A stretch of DNA of 52,841 nt from JBASEY01 sp049652745 (GCA_049652745.1 JBASEY010000003.1:1-52841); one strand, 5' to 3'; positions 1 through 8,766 are shown, counted from the first letter of the stretch. The notes: generated by a model not told the origin, from the sequence alone. Numbers and translations are program-made.

Positions 1-868
1 GCCGGGGCGGCATGCCGCCCACCATTACCACCTGGGAGCTCCTTGACACAGAGAATACACCTTGGCATCCTCCAAAGTGGGGAATCTTATTGGCCAAAAA
101 GTGGGGAAATCTTAATGGCCAGTCACAGGGATTTTTGACACAAAGATTCAGGATGTATTGAAATGGTACCATCGCATTAACTTGAGATGAAATGGAATCT
201 ATTTGTCTCACATAATGGTAGCGTTCTTGTATTTCGTCATAACACTTTGGATCTGCTAAATGAATGAAACATTGACTGGCAACTTCTAGACCACCTATAG
301 TTCCGATTAAGCGCTCAATTCCTTGGAATATTCGAATAACCTCATCCTTTTCTATATAGATTTCACCTTCTCTCACTTCTGCCTGATAACCCTTTGATCG
401 AAGATACTTCGTTGAATCAGATATGATGAGCAATTTTTTGTAAGTCATTTTTAAATCATGGGATTCCTCTGTCTGGTTGAGTTCTATGTAATTGAGGGCA
501 TTTACAACCGCATTTCTCCACTCAGCACAATTTTCTATAGGCAAAAAATCCATTCCCGAGTTGCGATTGGAATCAATTATTATTTCCAATACAGTTAAAT
601 ATGGAAATAATGGGTCATTGTCCAACAGGAATTTTAAAACTAAATGACACTTCAATTTTCTCAGTCTCTTCCAAGATAGTTTTGTTCCACGTATGCATGC
701 ACCCACTTGTGAAAACAGATGGTCACTAATCGTTTGAATTGAAAAAGAATTTTCATATGGCAAATTAAATTTTTGATACAATCTCTCAAAATCTTGCCAT
801 TCTTCAGGTCTTGAGATCGTGGATGAAACAGAGTCAACTATTTCTCTAAACTTGATACATAAGTCCAT
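1..868 (-). CDS. Hypothetical protein, 3' end lost to an IS21-like end and the window edge
   Basis: I read an open frame from ATG at 868 that runs leftward out of the window with no stop (289 codons seen). An AGGAGAA ribosome site lies 6 nt upstream. The protein starts MDLCIKFREIVD and is rich in charged and hydrophobic helical stretches, with no domain I recognise. From about position 127 leftward the codons fall inside a sequence that looks like an IS21-family terminus, so only about 247 residues are native and the C-terminus is replaced by insertion sequence. It is probably a broken gene. Function unknown. Confidence 0.6.
   Translation of the reverse strand, partial: MDLCIKFREIVDSVSSTISRPEEWQDFERLYQKFNLPYENSFSIQTISDHLFSQVGACIRGTKLSWKRLRKLKCHLVLKFLLDNDPLFPYLTVLEIIIDSNRNSGMDFLPIENCAEWRNAVVNALNYIELNQTEESHDLKMTYKKLLIISDSTKYLRSKGYQAEVREGEIYIEKDEVIRIFQGIERLIGTIGGLEVASQCFIHLADPKCYDEIQERYHYVRQIDSISSQVNAMVPFQYILNLCVKNPCDWPLRFPHFLANKIPHFGGCQGVFSVSRSSQVVMVGGMPPR
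66..127 (-). mobile_element. IS21-family-like terminal end with two iterons
   Basis: Two tandem ~23-bp repeats (AGTGGGGAATCTTATTGGCC and AGTGGGGAAATCTTAATGGCC) end at TGTGACTGG (reading the minus strand from 127). IS21-family ends carry multiple tandem terminal repeats that start with TG. An almost identical ~60-bp sequence lies in the opposite orientation at 50857-50915. The element body would extend left, out of the window, so no transposase is seen. It interrupts the gene that starts at 868. Family assignment rests on the end structure only. Confidence 0.5.
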
Positions 869-1070
869 TATCTTCTCCTATGATTTCCAGCTCGCCCTCA
901 AAGTTTACTACACTAATCTTTCATAAGCTAGGTGTCTCATTCATATTGACACAGAGCGGTTCACGAACCGACTTATGTTTGTAAATTTAACAGGTTATGT
1001 CTCATATATTGAAATAATAAATGCGGTAAGTTATCATCAGTTTTCTTGGTTATCGAACAACTTGAAATCC

Positions 1071-1098
1071 TTGTTTGAAATAAGACGATCTGTATAAA
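1071..1098 (+). promoter_or_regulatory. Candidate sigma70 promoter for the 1134 gene
   Basis: TTGTTT at 1071 and TATAAA at 1093 are separated by 16 nt and sit just upstream of the membrane-protein gene at 1134. The rest of the 869-1133 gap shows nothing else recognisable. Confidence 0.35.
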
Positions 1099-1133
1099 AC
1101 CATTTAATAATTTTTTTTAGGAGGGGGCCATCA

Positions 1134-1796
1134 ATGAATAAGCTGCTTAATCTAATCTCAGATATAGAATTGGCCATTCGCTATTTACTTAGTGGCGTTG
1201 CTATTACTGCGATTTACTTATTCTCACTCAGTGGAGAAAACCTTGAAAAACGTTGGGATCTGATAAGTGAACACCAAGCACTAGCTTTATTCCTTGTGGG
1301 TGCATTGGGCTTTGCTGTTTACACTCTTTACAGGATCCTTTATTGGATCATTGCTGACGAGGTTGCTTGGTGGACATACTCATCCGCTGCAACACTTGAC
1401 CGTAAAAAATTAATTTTGAAAAACTTCACCGGTACAAAGGTCCAAAAGTTGAAAGGTTTCCTGAGACAGTTCCTTAGACACTTCCCATACGCCAAGTTTC
1501 TACAGTGGCGACGCGCTGAAAATTTCAACAAATCGCTAAATGGTTACCTACACTATCGATGGGCAGTTGTTCATTTCACATTCATCTTTGCTCTTACACT
1601 CAGGTATTTTATCTCTCATTGCGAATTTGGCTCATTGATTCGAACACACGAGAGCAATGCGCTAATAGCATGGCGAGTCTTTATTGTTGCTGCGATCTGG
1701 CAATCATGGTTTCTTTTTCGTGTAGAGAAAGCTCTTTATTCGGATTCTCGTGAGAAAGAAAAACAATCAAATGAGAATACCAATGATTCTAAATAA
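1134..1796 (+). CDS. Hypothetical four-helix membrane protein
   Basis: 220 residues. A strong AGGAGGGGG site precedes the ATG. I see four hydrophobic segments: near residues 16-32, 48-72, 143-160 and 178-195. A soluble basic stretch of about 70 residues lies between the second and third (many Lys/Arg, RRAENFNK), probably on the cytoplasmic side. The tail is very polar (SREKEKQSNENTNDSK). No family recognised. It stands alone between a broken gene and a toxin-antitoxin candidate, so it is likely accessory. Confidence 0.65.
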   Translation: MNKLLNLISDIELAIRYLLSGVAITAIYLFSLSGENLEKRWDLISEHQALALFLVGALGFAVYTLYRILYWIIADEVAWWTYSSAATLDRKKLILKNFTGTKVQKLKGFLRQFLRHFPYAKFLQWRRAENFNKSLNGYLHYRWAVVHFTFIFALTLRYFISHCEFGSLIRTHESNALIAWRVFIVAAIWQSWFLFRVEKALYSDSREKEKQSNENTNDSK

Positions 1797-2141
1797 TAAC
1801 CTGGTTGTTTGATAAATAAAAAAAATAAAACCTCAATTCCATGATTTAATTCAATAGGTTAACCACGATTAACCACAAGGTTTTGCCAAAACAAAATGTG
1901 TAACGAACTGAGAAAAAGGAGTGTTCAATCATCTTTTCCAGCAAAAAGAGGCTGTTGAGGGTGAAGCCGTCCCGGAAACTGACCATTGACATCCAGGAAA
2001 GCATGGAAGGAAAACAGGCAAAATTAATCCTTTTCCTGCTATGATTTTGATTTATTGATTATTGACTAATTACTTTTTGAAATGTTATGACTGATCTTTG
2101 GTTGCTGGAAGAAACCGGGCTTTTTTGGTAAAATAGAAAAC
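1797..2141. other. Gene-free stretch with a possible promoter
   Basis: AT-rich. A candidate promoter (TTGACT at 2062, 17-nt spacer, TTATGA at 2085) points at the gene that starts at 2142. A short open stretch near 1930-2040 reads like protein (VKPSRKLTIDIQES) but has no start and no recognisable family, so it may be a gene relic. No hairpin terminator found. Confidence 0.3.
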
Positions 2142-2933
2142 ATGGAATTAGAAAAAATTGACAGGATAATCCAACTCATAATCACAATTGCTGGTGAAGA
2201 GGATGACAAATATGACCGTGAGTTGGGAGCCATCCATATTGTTAAGTATTTATATTTAGCGGACTTGGAATACGCAAAAAATAACAACGGCAATATTTTC
2301 ACTGGAATTCCATGGCGCTTCTATCACTTTGGTCCTTGGTGTGAAATCGCTTTCGAAAGGATTGAGCCTGCGCTCGCAAAAATTGATGCAGAAAAACGAG
2401 TTATAAATTCACGGATGAGGGATGACTTCACAAGATGGTCCTTACCAGAAAATCAGGATTTATATTATTCTTTAGCTCGAAATATTCCGCATGAAATTGT
2501 CTCTTCACTTAAATACTATATCCACAAGTTCACCAATGACACAGAGAGTTTGTTACACTTTATCTACAACACGGAGCCCATGTTAAAAGCAAGGCCTAAT
2601 GAACAATTGAGTTTTGATTCAACGAAAGGCATCGATGACGTAAAAGTGATTGCACAAAGCGATATCCTACCCAATAAGCTATCAAAGCAGAATCAAAAGA
2701 AGAGAAAGCAGTTATTGGCTGATTTGAAGCAGAAAATGCAGGACCATATCAGCAAACGGTCCAGGTCGTATTCAAAGGCTTTTGATCCACCCATTTACGA
2801 TGATATTTTTTTCCAGGGTCTTGAAACCTTTGAAAAGATCATCGGAGACCAGTTGGAGCCGTCGGAAGGTATAGTGAACTTCTCTGACGATATTTGGAAA
2901 TCAGAAGCTCGATATGATCCCGACTTATCCTGA
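2142..2933 (+). CDS. Panacea (DUF4065/SocA)-like protein, candidate antitoxin
   Basis: 263 residues. Residues ~30-80 read HIVKYLYLADLEYAKNNNG, then a short spacer, then WRFYHFGPWCEIAFERIEPAL. This fits the Panacea/SocA pattern: a KLLYLAD-type helix followed by a GP(V/W) turn and a further helix. Panacea domains act as antitoxins that bind and block varied toxins. The C-terminal half is charged and helical (KQNQKKRKQLLADLKQKMQDH). The start has no clear ribosome site, and the next gene overlaps its last codons by 20 nt, so the two are probably translationally coupled. The domain call is by eye; another helical regulator is possible. Confidence 0.55.
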   Translation: MELEKIDRIIQLIITIAGEEDDKYDRELGAIHIVKYLYLADLEYAKNNNGNIFTGIPWRFYHFGPWCEIAFERIEPALAKIDAEKRVINSRMRDDFTRWSLPENQDLYYSLARNIPHEIVSSLKYYIHKFTNDTESLLHFIYNTEPMLKARPNEQLSFDSTKGIDDVKVIAQSDILPNKLSKQNQKKRKQLLADLKQKMQDHISKRSRSYSKAFDPPIYDDIFFQGLETFEKIIGDQLEPSEGIVNFSDDIWKSEARYDPDLS

Positions 2934-3648
2934 TGATACTATTCAAGCATTAACCAATAATTGGTGGGTGGAAGACAAGTCTTCGAATTATAAATTCGGC
3001 CGGTTGATAAATGCATATCTTCCTCACGTTGACCAGATTCCGTATCAGCTCATCACAACGGGACGTAACGAACCCACCAATCATAATTCGGCGATGTGTT
3101 CATTAAAACCACTGAAAATTCGCCGTAGTCCTTGCAGGCCCAAACTCCCGGTTGCTGCTCTTCCATATTTTGAAAATGAAGTTCGAACAGTATATAGAGC
3201 GAAGATTCGGCCAGCTTTGATAGTAAGTGAAGGTGGTGATGAGGTAGAACAAGCGCTTCGGCAAGGATATCCGAGATGGCAGACAGCGCCACATTTATTG
3301 GTGATTCCATTTTATGGGGTTTTTGAATCTTCGAGAGCAGGATTTCCGCCTGCATTTATAAATCGAGTCCAAAAATGTATATACCCTCAATTCTACTGGG
3401 ATATCCTTCCAGCGCCGCCGAGTAAACGGATTGAATCTATTGCTAAGCTCGATCACTTACAGCCTGTAGGCAGACATCATGACACAATATCCTTATCCCA
3501 TTTTCGATTGAGTGATGAGGCTTGCGAGGTTATTCAAGATTGGATTTTTTGGCTCATAAGCGGCCAACTCTGTCAAGAAAGCCTGCTATTCTTATACAAA
3601 AGTGAAATTAGCAGGATTGACGAAATCCTCTCCGGGCCTGACATTTAA
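2914..3648 (+). CDS. MazF/PemK-like protein, candidate toxin of the pair
   Basis: 244 residues. Around residues 97-105 it reads KIRPALIVS and about 20 residues later PHLLVIPFYGV. This is the R-P-A-L-V-(I/V)-S ... V-(V/I)-P-(I/F) pattern of the MazF/PemK ribonuclease fold. The later FINRVQK...YWDILPA stretch fits the second half of that fold. It is longer than a typical MazF (~110 residues), with about 90 extra N-terminal residues. It overlaps the Panacea-like gene by 20 nt, as expected for an antitoxin-toxin operon. A second frame is open from about 3581 to 3747, so a frameshift near the 3' end cannot be excluded. Confidence 0.5.
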   Translation: MIPTYPDDTIQALTNNWWVEDKSSNYKFGRLINAYLPHVDQIPYQLITTGRNEPTNHNSAMCSLKPLKIRRSPCRPKLPVAALPYFENEVRTVYRAKIRPALIVSEGGDEVEQALRQGYPRWQTAPHLLVIPFYGVFESSRAGFPPAFINRVQKCIYPQFYWDILPAPPSKRIESIAKLDHLQPVGRHHDTISLSHFRLSDEACEVIQDWIFWLISGQLCQESLLFLYKSEISRIDEILSGPDI

Positions 3649-3874
3649 TCAATACGAGATATCGGGCGTTGATGACCATGCACGCCAGTCAATAAAATTG
3701 TTACTCAATTTGGATGTCGTGAACAATCGAAATAGCGACATACCGTGAAGGGAACAATTTTGTTTAGTTGAATTGGAAGATGTTTTGTCTCTAAATAATT
3801 CCTTTAGAGATTCCATTCGCCCGGGAAACATCAATTTATGAGGAAATCAGATGGGGGAATGTGAGTGTTCTAAT

Positions 3875-4264
3875 TTATTTATTGCTTTCAGTTAGATTGA
3901 TCAATGGAAGGATTACAGCAGGTATTCCCGATTGGGATGTGCATGAGGCGATGTAAGCTCGAGCAAAAGGATACAAAATTGCAGGTGCATTAACCGAATA
4001 CATGGACTTGAACAATTTATCCGGCATGTCTTGACAACCCTTGAAACCACCGTGTATCACAATTTGAAGAGATAACAAATCGTCTTCGGATTTAATTGTT
4101 ATGTCCATAATGACTTCTACAAAACGATTATCTTTATCTGAAAACTTGTGTTGAATATTGATGTTCTGGGTAAGTTTGGTATTCACAGGATTGAACGAAT
4201 CTTGGATAGACAGGTTTAAGAGAGATACTCGGTATCCAAGAAAAGTAAATTCGCTTTCCTTCAT
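3875..4264 (-). CDS. SecB-like chaperone
   Basis: About 129 residues. The C-terminal part reads VNAPAILYPFARAYIASCT followed by QSGIPAVILPLINL. This matches the SecB signature (N-A-P-x-I-L-F-P-Y-A-R-x-x-I-S ... G-x-P-P-L-x-L-x-P-V-N-F). SecB proteins hold unfolded clients as tetramers. Solitary SecB-like proteins in accessory DNA often belong to chaperone-controlled toxin-antitoxin systems. The ATG at 4264 follows the upstream stop by 2 nt; a TTG at 4270 is the alternative. The partner gene (4267-4563) lacks a visible HTH, so this is not a classical HigBA-SecB set. Confidence 0.65.
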   Translation of the reverse strand: MKESEFTFLGYRVSLLNLSIQDSFNPVNTKLTQNINIQHKFSDKDNRFVEVIMDITIKSEDDLLSLQIVIHGGFKGCQDMPDKLFKSMYSVNAPAILYPFARAYIASCTSQSGIPAVILPLINLTESNK

Positions 4265-4266
4265 AA

Positions 4267-4563
4267 TCAAGCAGCCTTTAAAAGTTCAATATTCGCTGAT
4301 TCTAATATTATTTCAGTCGATGAGACATATAAAGATCGTAAGGTCGTGATTGAGTTAATATCTGTTCCATTCGTAAAAGCAGTCTCCTCAAGAGTCGTGG
4401 AGCCGATTTGAGAGAACGTGATCGCATTTTTAAAATTAACCCCTGAAAAATCTTCTATATCAGGTTGAGCACATGCTTCTTGATGGAGCTTATCATACTC
4501 CTCCAGGGTCATTTCTTGAATTTCTCTGAGAACTTCTTCGAGTATTTTATTCCCGTATTCCAT
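4267..4563 (-). CDS. Small hypothetical protein, partner of the SecB-like gene
   Basis: 98 residues. AAAGGGAT lies ~7 nt before the ATG. The N-terminus is an acidic helix (LEEVLREIQEMTLEEYDKLHQEA). The rest is Thr/Ser-rich and ends in a hydrophobic tail (ESANIELLKAA). No family recognised. It is directly upstream of the SecB-like gene in one operon, so it may be the chaperone's client or an antitoxin-like partner; that is inference. Confidence 0.6.
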   Translation of the reverse strand: MEYGNKILEEVLREIQEMTLEEYDKLHQEACAQPDIEDFSGVNFKNAITFSQIGSTTLEETAFTNGTDINSITTLRSLYVSSTEIILESANIELLKAA

Positions 4564-4632
4564 TTCACATCCCTTTCATCTTAACCGATGTCGACTTTAT
4601 ACAATCTAGATTCTTAACGCAAACCTGAAAAA

Positions 4633-4820
4633 GATCCATTTATAAGCGCTAAAAATGTTCCATGTGTAATAACGAAAAACTAAATGTGTATCATGAGCAA
4701 TTGAAGACAGGCGCATTAAGCTATTAAATTTTCCTGTCCAAAAGATAGCCTGAGATATGGCCCCAAATAGGAGTAAGTTATTGACCGAATTCTGGGGATT
4801 TTTATTGGCCGGTAAAAATA
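4633..4820. repeat. Diverged ~190-bp repeat, copy 1 (IS21-end-like, MITE-like)
   Basis: Begins GATCCATTTATAAGCGC, continues with TGTTCCATGTGTAATAACG, and closes with ATTGACCGAATTC then GGGGATTTTTATTGGCC. The same order of blocks recurs at 8391-8577 in the same orientation, with many substitutions. The paired GGGGAA...TTGGCC-like blocks resemble the iterons at 66-127. It could be a non-autonomous relic carrying both ends of an IS21-type element. The two copies bracket the ankyrin gene. Confidence 0.5.
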
Positions 4821-4892
4821 AAAAAGATCAAACATCAATGAAATGCTCTTTTTTATCGCGAATGAACGCGGATAACGTCTCGATCTGCGGTG

Positions 4893-4941
4893 AGGACCTC
4901 ATCCCCCGGCCCCTTCTCCATGGCTGGAGAAGGGGGGCGGT
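4893..4941. repeat. REP-like palindrome, copy 1
   Basis: GACCTCATCCCCCGG followed by CCCCTTCTCCATGG and CTGGAGAAGGGG. The second and third blocks pair as a GC-rich hairpin. The same unit recurs on the opposite strand near 10912-10955 and 12461-12503. Its translation gives the spurious IPRPLLHGWRRG peptide seen in many genomes. Nothing else gene-like lies between this and 5040. Confidence 0.6.
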
Positions 4942-5039
4942 GTGTGCGGTCTGGGTGATGGTCGGGGAAGCTTCAATGACACTGCATACTCAGAAAAGTA
5001 ATTTACAGAAAGAGCATTACACACCGTTATCTCTCTGGG

Positions 5040-8000
5040 TCAATCACCTGGCTCAGCACCATATTTCAATAAAAGTTTAACGATTTTACGGTGCTTTTTA
5101 TCTGAGGCCAATGTAAGTGCAGAATTGCCATCATTATTTCTTGTATTTACGGATGCATCATGTTCTAACAGTATTTCCACAACATCCAGGTGGCCTTTTT
5201 CTGAGGCAAGCATAAGTGATGTAAAACCACTATTGCTCTTTGCATTCACATCAGCGCCATAGTCAAGAAGGAGATCAACAACATCCGGATGGTCTTCTAC
5301 TGATGCCAGCATAAGTGATGTCACGCCGCCGTCGTCTTTTGCATTTACATCTGCGCCATTGCAAAGCAGAACCTCAACAACATCCAGGTAGCCACTAGAT
5401 GAAGCCAGCATAAGCGATGTCAAACCACTGTTATCTTTTGCATTTACATCAGCGTCATGGTAAAGCAGAAAACCAACGACGTCCGGGCCGTCATAAAGTG
5501 AAGCTCGCATAAGTGATGTCAAGCCATCGTTATCTTTTACACTTAGATCAGCGCCATGGTAGAGCAGAAGTTCAACGATATCCAGATCGCCTCTCTCCGA
5601 TGCCAGCATAAGTGATGTGCTTCCTCCTTTTTCTTTTCTATCTACATCGTGTGTTTTTGTTAACAAATACTTAACCACGTCGATATTGCCGCTCCACGAG
5701 GCATTCATTAAAGGCGTAAAACCCCACTTATTTGCAATATCCACATCCGCACCATGTTCCGCTAAATACTTAATAACACTCAAAAGACCTTTCTCGGTGG
5801 CATGCATAAGTGGTGTAAAACCTTTTTTGTCTTTTATATTCACACCTGCGCCGTGTTCTACAAGATACTCGACTACACTTAAATGATTTTTCTGTACTGC
5901 TTGTATAAGTGGCGTAAAGCCCTTTTTATCTTTTATATTCACATCAGCGCCGTGCTCAACCATATATTCAACGACCTCTAGAAAACCATTATATGAAGCT
6001 ATTAAAAGCGGTATAAAACCGTTTTTGTCTTTGACATTCATATCGGCGCCTTGTTCCACTAAATACTTAGCAAGATAGTCATGACCTCCCATTAATGCAT
6101 AGATAAGCGCTGGCATATCATCATCGTCTTTGACATTTACATCAGCACTATGTTCCACTAGATACTTAACGGCACCAAAGTGACCACCTCCTGAGGCCAA
6201 CATAAGTGATGTTATGCCGCCTTTCTTTTTTGCATCCACATCACGAATTTTTGAAAACAAATACTCAAGAATATCAACATGGCCATACGTTGAGGCATAC
6301 ATAAAAGAAGTAGCACCATCATTATCTTCACTATTCACGTCAGCGCCTTGCGCCACCAGATACTTAACAACATCCAAATGGCCATTCATTGAAGCCAACA
6401 TAAGCGATGTTACTCCGTCATTGTTTTTTCTATCCACATCTGGAGTTTTTGAAAGCAAATACTTGACGACGTCAATATGACCATGCAATGAAGCATACAA
6501 AAGAGAAGTAGCACCTTTAGCATTTTCACTATTCACATCAGCACCTTGGTCGACCAGATACTTAACAACATCCAAATGGCCACCCATTGATGCAAACATA
6601 AGTGATGTCATACCGCTTTTCTTTTTTGCATCCACATCACGAATTTTTGAAAGCAAATACTTAAGAATATCAACATGGCCATACCCTGAGGCATACATAA
6701 AAGAAGTTCCACCATCATTATCTTCACTATTCACATCAGCTCCTTGGTCGACCAAATACTTAACGACATCCAAATGGCCACCCATTGAAGCAAACATAAA
6801 TGGCGTAAGACCGCTTATACTCTTTCTATCGACATTATTACCGATTAATGTCGACAAATATTTTACGATTTCGAGATGACCTTTACCCGCTGCGATCATT
6901 AAAGGTGTTATACCTTTATTAGTCTCAGTGTGCACATCAGCGCCACGTTCCAGCAGATATTCAACGATACCTAGATTGCCTATTAAGGAAGCCATCGCGA
7001 GCGATGAAAAGCCTTCATCATTTTTTTCGTTCACATCAGCGCCATGGTCAAGCAGAAACTCAATGATATCTAGATGACCCTTTTCACAGGCCATCATAAG
7101 TGCGTTTAGACCGCTGTAGGCTTTGACACTCACATCAGCCCCTTGTTTCACCAAATACTCAACAACATCTAGGTGATCATTATAGGATGCCACCATAAGA
7201 GATGTAAAACCGATATCAGCTTTCTTGTTCACATCAGCGCCATGATCAAGCAGAAATTCAACGATATCCAAATGACCCTTTTCAGAAGCCAGTAAAAGCG
7301 ATGTATTACCTCTGTTGTTTTTTGCATTTACATCAGCGCCGCGTTCTACTAAATTCTTAACAATACCAAAATGACCCTCTTGTGAAGCCAGCATAAATGA
7401 TGTTGAACCATCCGTGTTTTTTTCATTCACATCCGCGTCATGATCTAGCATTAGCCCAACCAGTTCTTGATAACCTCGCATTGACGCAAACATAAGTGAT
7501 GTATAACCGCTGTTGTCTTTGATATTTATCTTAGCGTCGTGGTCTAGTAAAAATGCAACGACATCTACATAGCCATTCTGAGATGCCAGAATAAGAGGTG
7601 TCGAACCTTCGAAATCACTTACATTCACATCTGCACCACGTTCCACCAGATACCCAACGACATCTAGATGACCCTTTTCTGAAGCCAACAGAAGTGGTGT
7701 CGAACTAAACATATCTTTAAAATTCACGTCTGCGCCACGTTCCACCAGATACTTAACGACATCTAGATGACCTTCTTCTGAAGCCAATATAAGTGGCGTC
7801 AAACCGTCGAAATCACATACATTAACATCTGCGCCATGATTAAGCAGAAATTCAACGATATCCAAATGACCCTTTTCAGAAGCCAGTATAAGCGATGTAT
7901 TACCCTTGTTGTTTTTTGCATTTACATCTGCACCACGTTCTACTAAATACTCAACAACATTCAAATGACCCTCTTGTGAAGCAAGCATAAGAGGTGTTAT

Positions 8001-8117
8001 ACCTGCTTCATCTATTTCATTCACATCAGCACCATATTCCAGCAGACGTTTAACAAGGCTAAGATCTCCTTCTAGTGACGCTTTCGAAAGATCGCCTTTC
8101 TTAAAAAACAAGCTCAC
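5040..8117 (-). CDS. Giant ankyrin-repeat protein (~30 repeats)
   Basis: 1025 residues, almost entirely 33-residue ankyrin repeats of the form GxTxLMxASxxGHLDVVxxLL followed by xxGADVNxK. The GTG start (8117) has AGGAGGTG 6 nt upstream. There is no signal peptide and no extra catalytic domain, so it is likely a cytoplasmic binding scaffold; secretion by another route is not excluded. A 66-residue two-repeat super-unit with the atypical SKIRDVDAKKK linker is repeated about three times in the middle (about 6200-6830), a sign of recent internal duplication. It is bracketed by two copies of a ~190-bp repeat. Partner unknown. Confidence 0.9.
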   Translation of the reverse strand: MSLFFKKGDLSKASLEGDLSLVKRLLEYGADVNEIDEAGITPLMLASQEGHLNVVEYLVERGADVNAKNNKGNTSLILASEKGHLDIVEFLLNHGADVNVCDFDGLTPLILASEEGHLDVVKYLVERGADVNFKDMFSSTPLLLASEKGHLDVVGYLVERGADVNVSDFEGSTPLILASQNGYVDVVAFLLDHDAKINIKDNSGYTSLMFASMRGYQELVGLMLDHDADVNEKNTDGSTSFMLASQEGHFGIVKNLVERGADVNAKNNRGNTSLLLASEKGHLDIVEFLLDHGADVNKKADIGFTSLMVASYNDHLDVVEYLVKQGADVSVKAYSGLNALMMACEKGHLDIIEFLLDHGADVNEKNDEGFSSLAMASLIGNLGIVEYLLERGADVHTETNKGITPLMIAAGKGHLEIVKYLSTLIGNNVDRKSISGLTPFMFASMGGHLDVVKYLVDQGADVNSEDNDGGTSFMYASGYGHVDILKYLLSKIRDVDAKKKSGMTSLMFASMGGHLDVVKYLVDQGADVNSENAKGATSLLYASLHGHIDVVKYLLSKTPDVDRKNNDGVTSLMLASMNGHLDVVKYLVAQGADVNSEDNDGATSFMYASTYGHVDILEYLFSKIRDVDAKKKGGITSLMLASGGGHFGAVKYLVEHSADVNVKDDDDMPALIYALMGGHDYLAKYLVEQGADMNVKDKNGFIPLLIASYNGFLEVVEYMVEHGADVNIKDKKGFTPLIQAVQKNHLSVVEYLVEHGAGVNIKDKKGFTPLMHATEKGLLSVIKYLAEHGADVDIANKWGFTPLMNASWSGNIDVVKYLLTKTHDVDRKEKGGSTSLMLASERGDLDIVELLLYHGADLSVKDNDGLTSLMRASLYDGPDVVGFLLYHDADVNAKDNSGLTSLMLASSSGYLDVVEVLLCNGADVNAKDDGGVTSLMLASVEDHPDVVDLLLDYGADVNAKSNSGFTSLMLASEKGHLDVVEILLEHDASVNTRNNDGNSALTLASDKKHRKIVKLLLKYGAEPGD

Positions 8118-8310
8118 ACCAGCACCTCCTTATGACGAGTTTTCCCGGGCACCCCTTTAATTTAATCAACTCCGCCAGCCTTTTCCATGATCCGTAATCA
8201 TCATAACTGATGGATTTCAAAAACTGGATAGCTGTTGATCGATCAAGTGGTATCAATAACTTTAGAACGAGTATTTCTTTATTGTTCAACAATATCCTCT
8301 GATTACACAT
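8101..8310 (-). CDS. Small ORF overlapping the start of the ankyrin gene
   Basis: 69 codons. They run through the ankyrin gene's ribosome site and overlap its first 17 nt. The N-terminal part (ILVLKLLIPLDRSTAIQFL) looks protein-like, while the C-terminus (GKLVIRRCWCELVF) reads through the overlap. It may couple translation to the ankyrin gene or be a relic of an upstream domain. No family recognised; weak case. Confidence 0.3.
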   Translation of the reverse strand: MCNQRILLNNKEILVLKLLIPLDRSTAIQFLKSISYDDYGSWKRLAELIKLKGCPGKLVIRRCWCELVF

Positions 8311-8390
8311 CCTAACTATTTTCTATTGAATAGTCTAGAATTAGCTTCCAAACTTTTACAGCTCTACCTATTGAAAGGCATGTAAAAATG

Positions 8391-8577
8391 ATCCATTTAT
8401 AGGAACGAAAATGTTTCATGTATGACACCGAAAATCTAAATATGGACCATGAGCAACAGAATGAAACCAGATTGGGCTATTAAATTTTCTCAGCCAGAAA
8501 GTTAGCCCGCGATATGCCTCAAAACTGGGGAAAGTAATTGACCGAATTTTTGGGATTTTTCTTGGCCTGTAAAAACC
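8391..8577. repeat. Diverged ~190-bp repeat, copy 2
   Basis: Same order of blocks as 4633-4820: GATCCATTTATAGGAACG, TGTTTCATGTATGACACCG, GACCATGAGCAACAG, GCTATTAAATTTTCTC, ACTGGGGAAAGTAATTGACCG, TTTTTGGGATTTTTCTTGGCC. Same orientation, so the ankyrin gene lies between direct repeats. The remaining 8578-8766 sequence is AT-rich with nothing recognised. Confidence 0.5.
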
Positions 8578-8766
8578 AGACATATTGTATATCTGGATAT
8601 TAACCGGACATTTTTTCTATTTGCTGCCTATTTGACTGAAAAAAATGAAAATCTATATATAGCTGCGTTTTTGTTATAAAGTTCGACATATGGTAGTCGT
8701 TACCAATAATCTTATTTATGTTCTATTTGATTGATAAAATTCAACCTGGGATTCTCATTTTTTTTT

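Noticed and set aside
3581..3747. Open second frame past the MazF-like stop (reads KLAGLTKSSPGLTFNQYEIS...)
   Set aside because: It looks protein-like and might mean a frameshift, but I see no start or ribosome site and cannot show that it belongs to the gene; left as a caution in the gene entry.
4757..5080. Plus-strand ORF of 107 codons
   Set aside because: It is made of the IS21-like repeat and the REP hairpin; the IPRPLLHGWRRG peptide is a known translation artefact of such repeats.
5040..8117. Regular ~99-bp periodicity that could be taken for a CRISPR or tandem repeat array
   Set aside because: The period is the 33-codon ankyrin repeat; units vary as protein repeats do, without conserved repeat/spacer structure.
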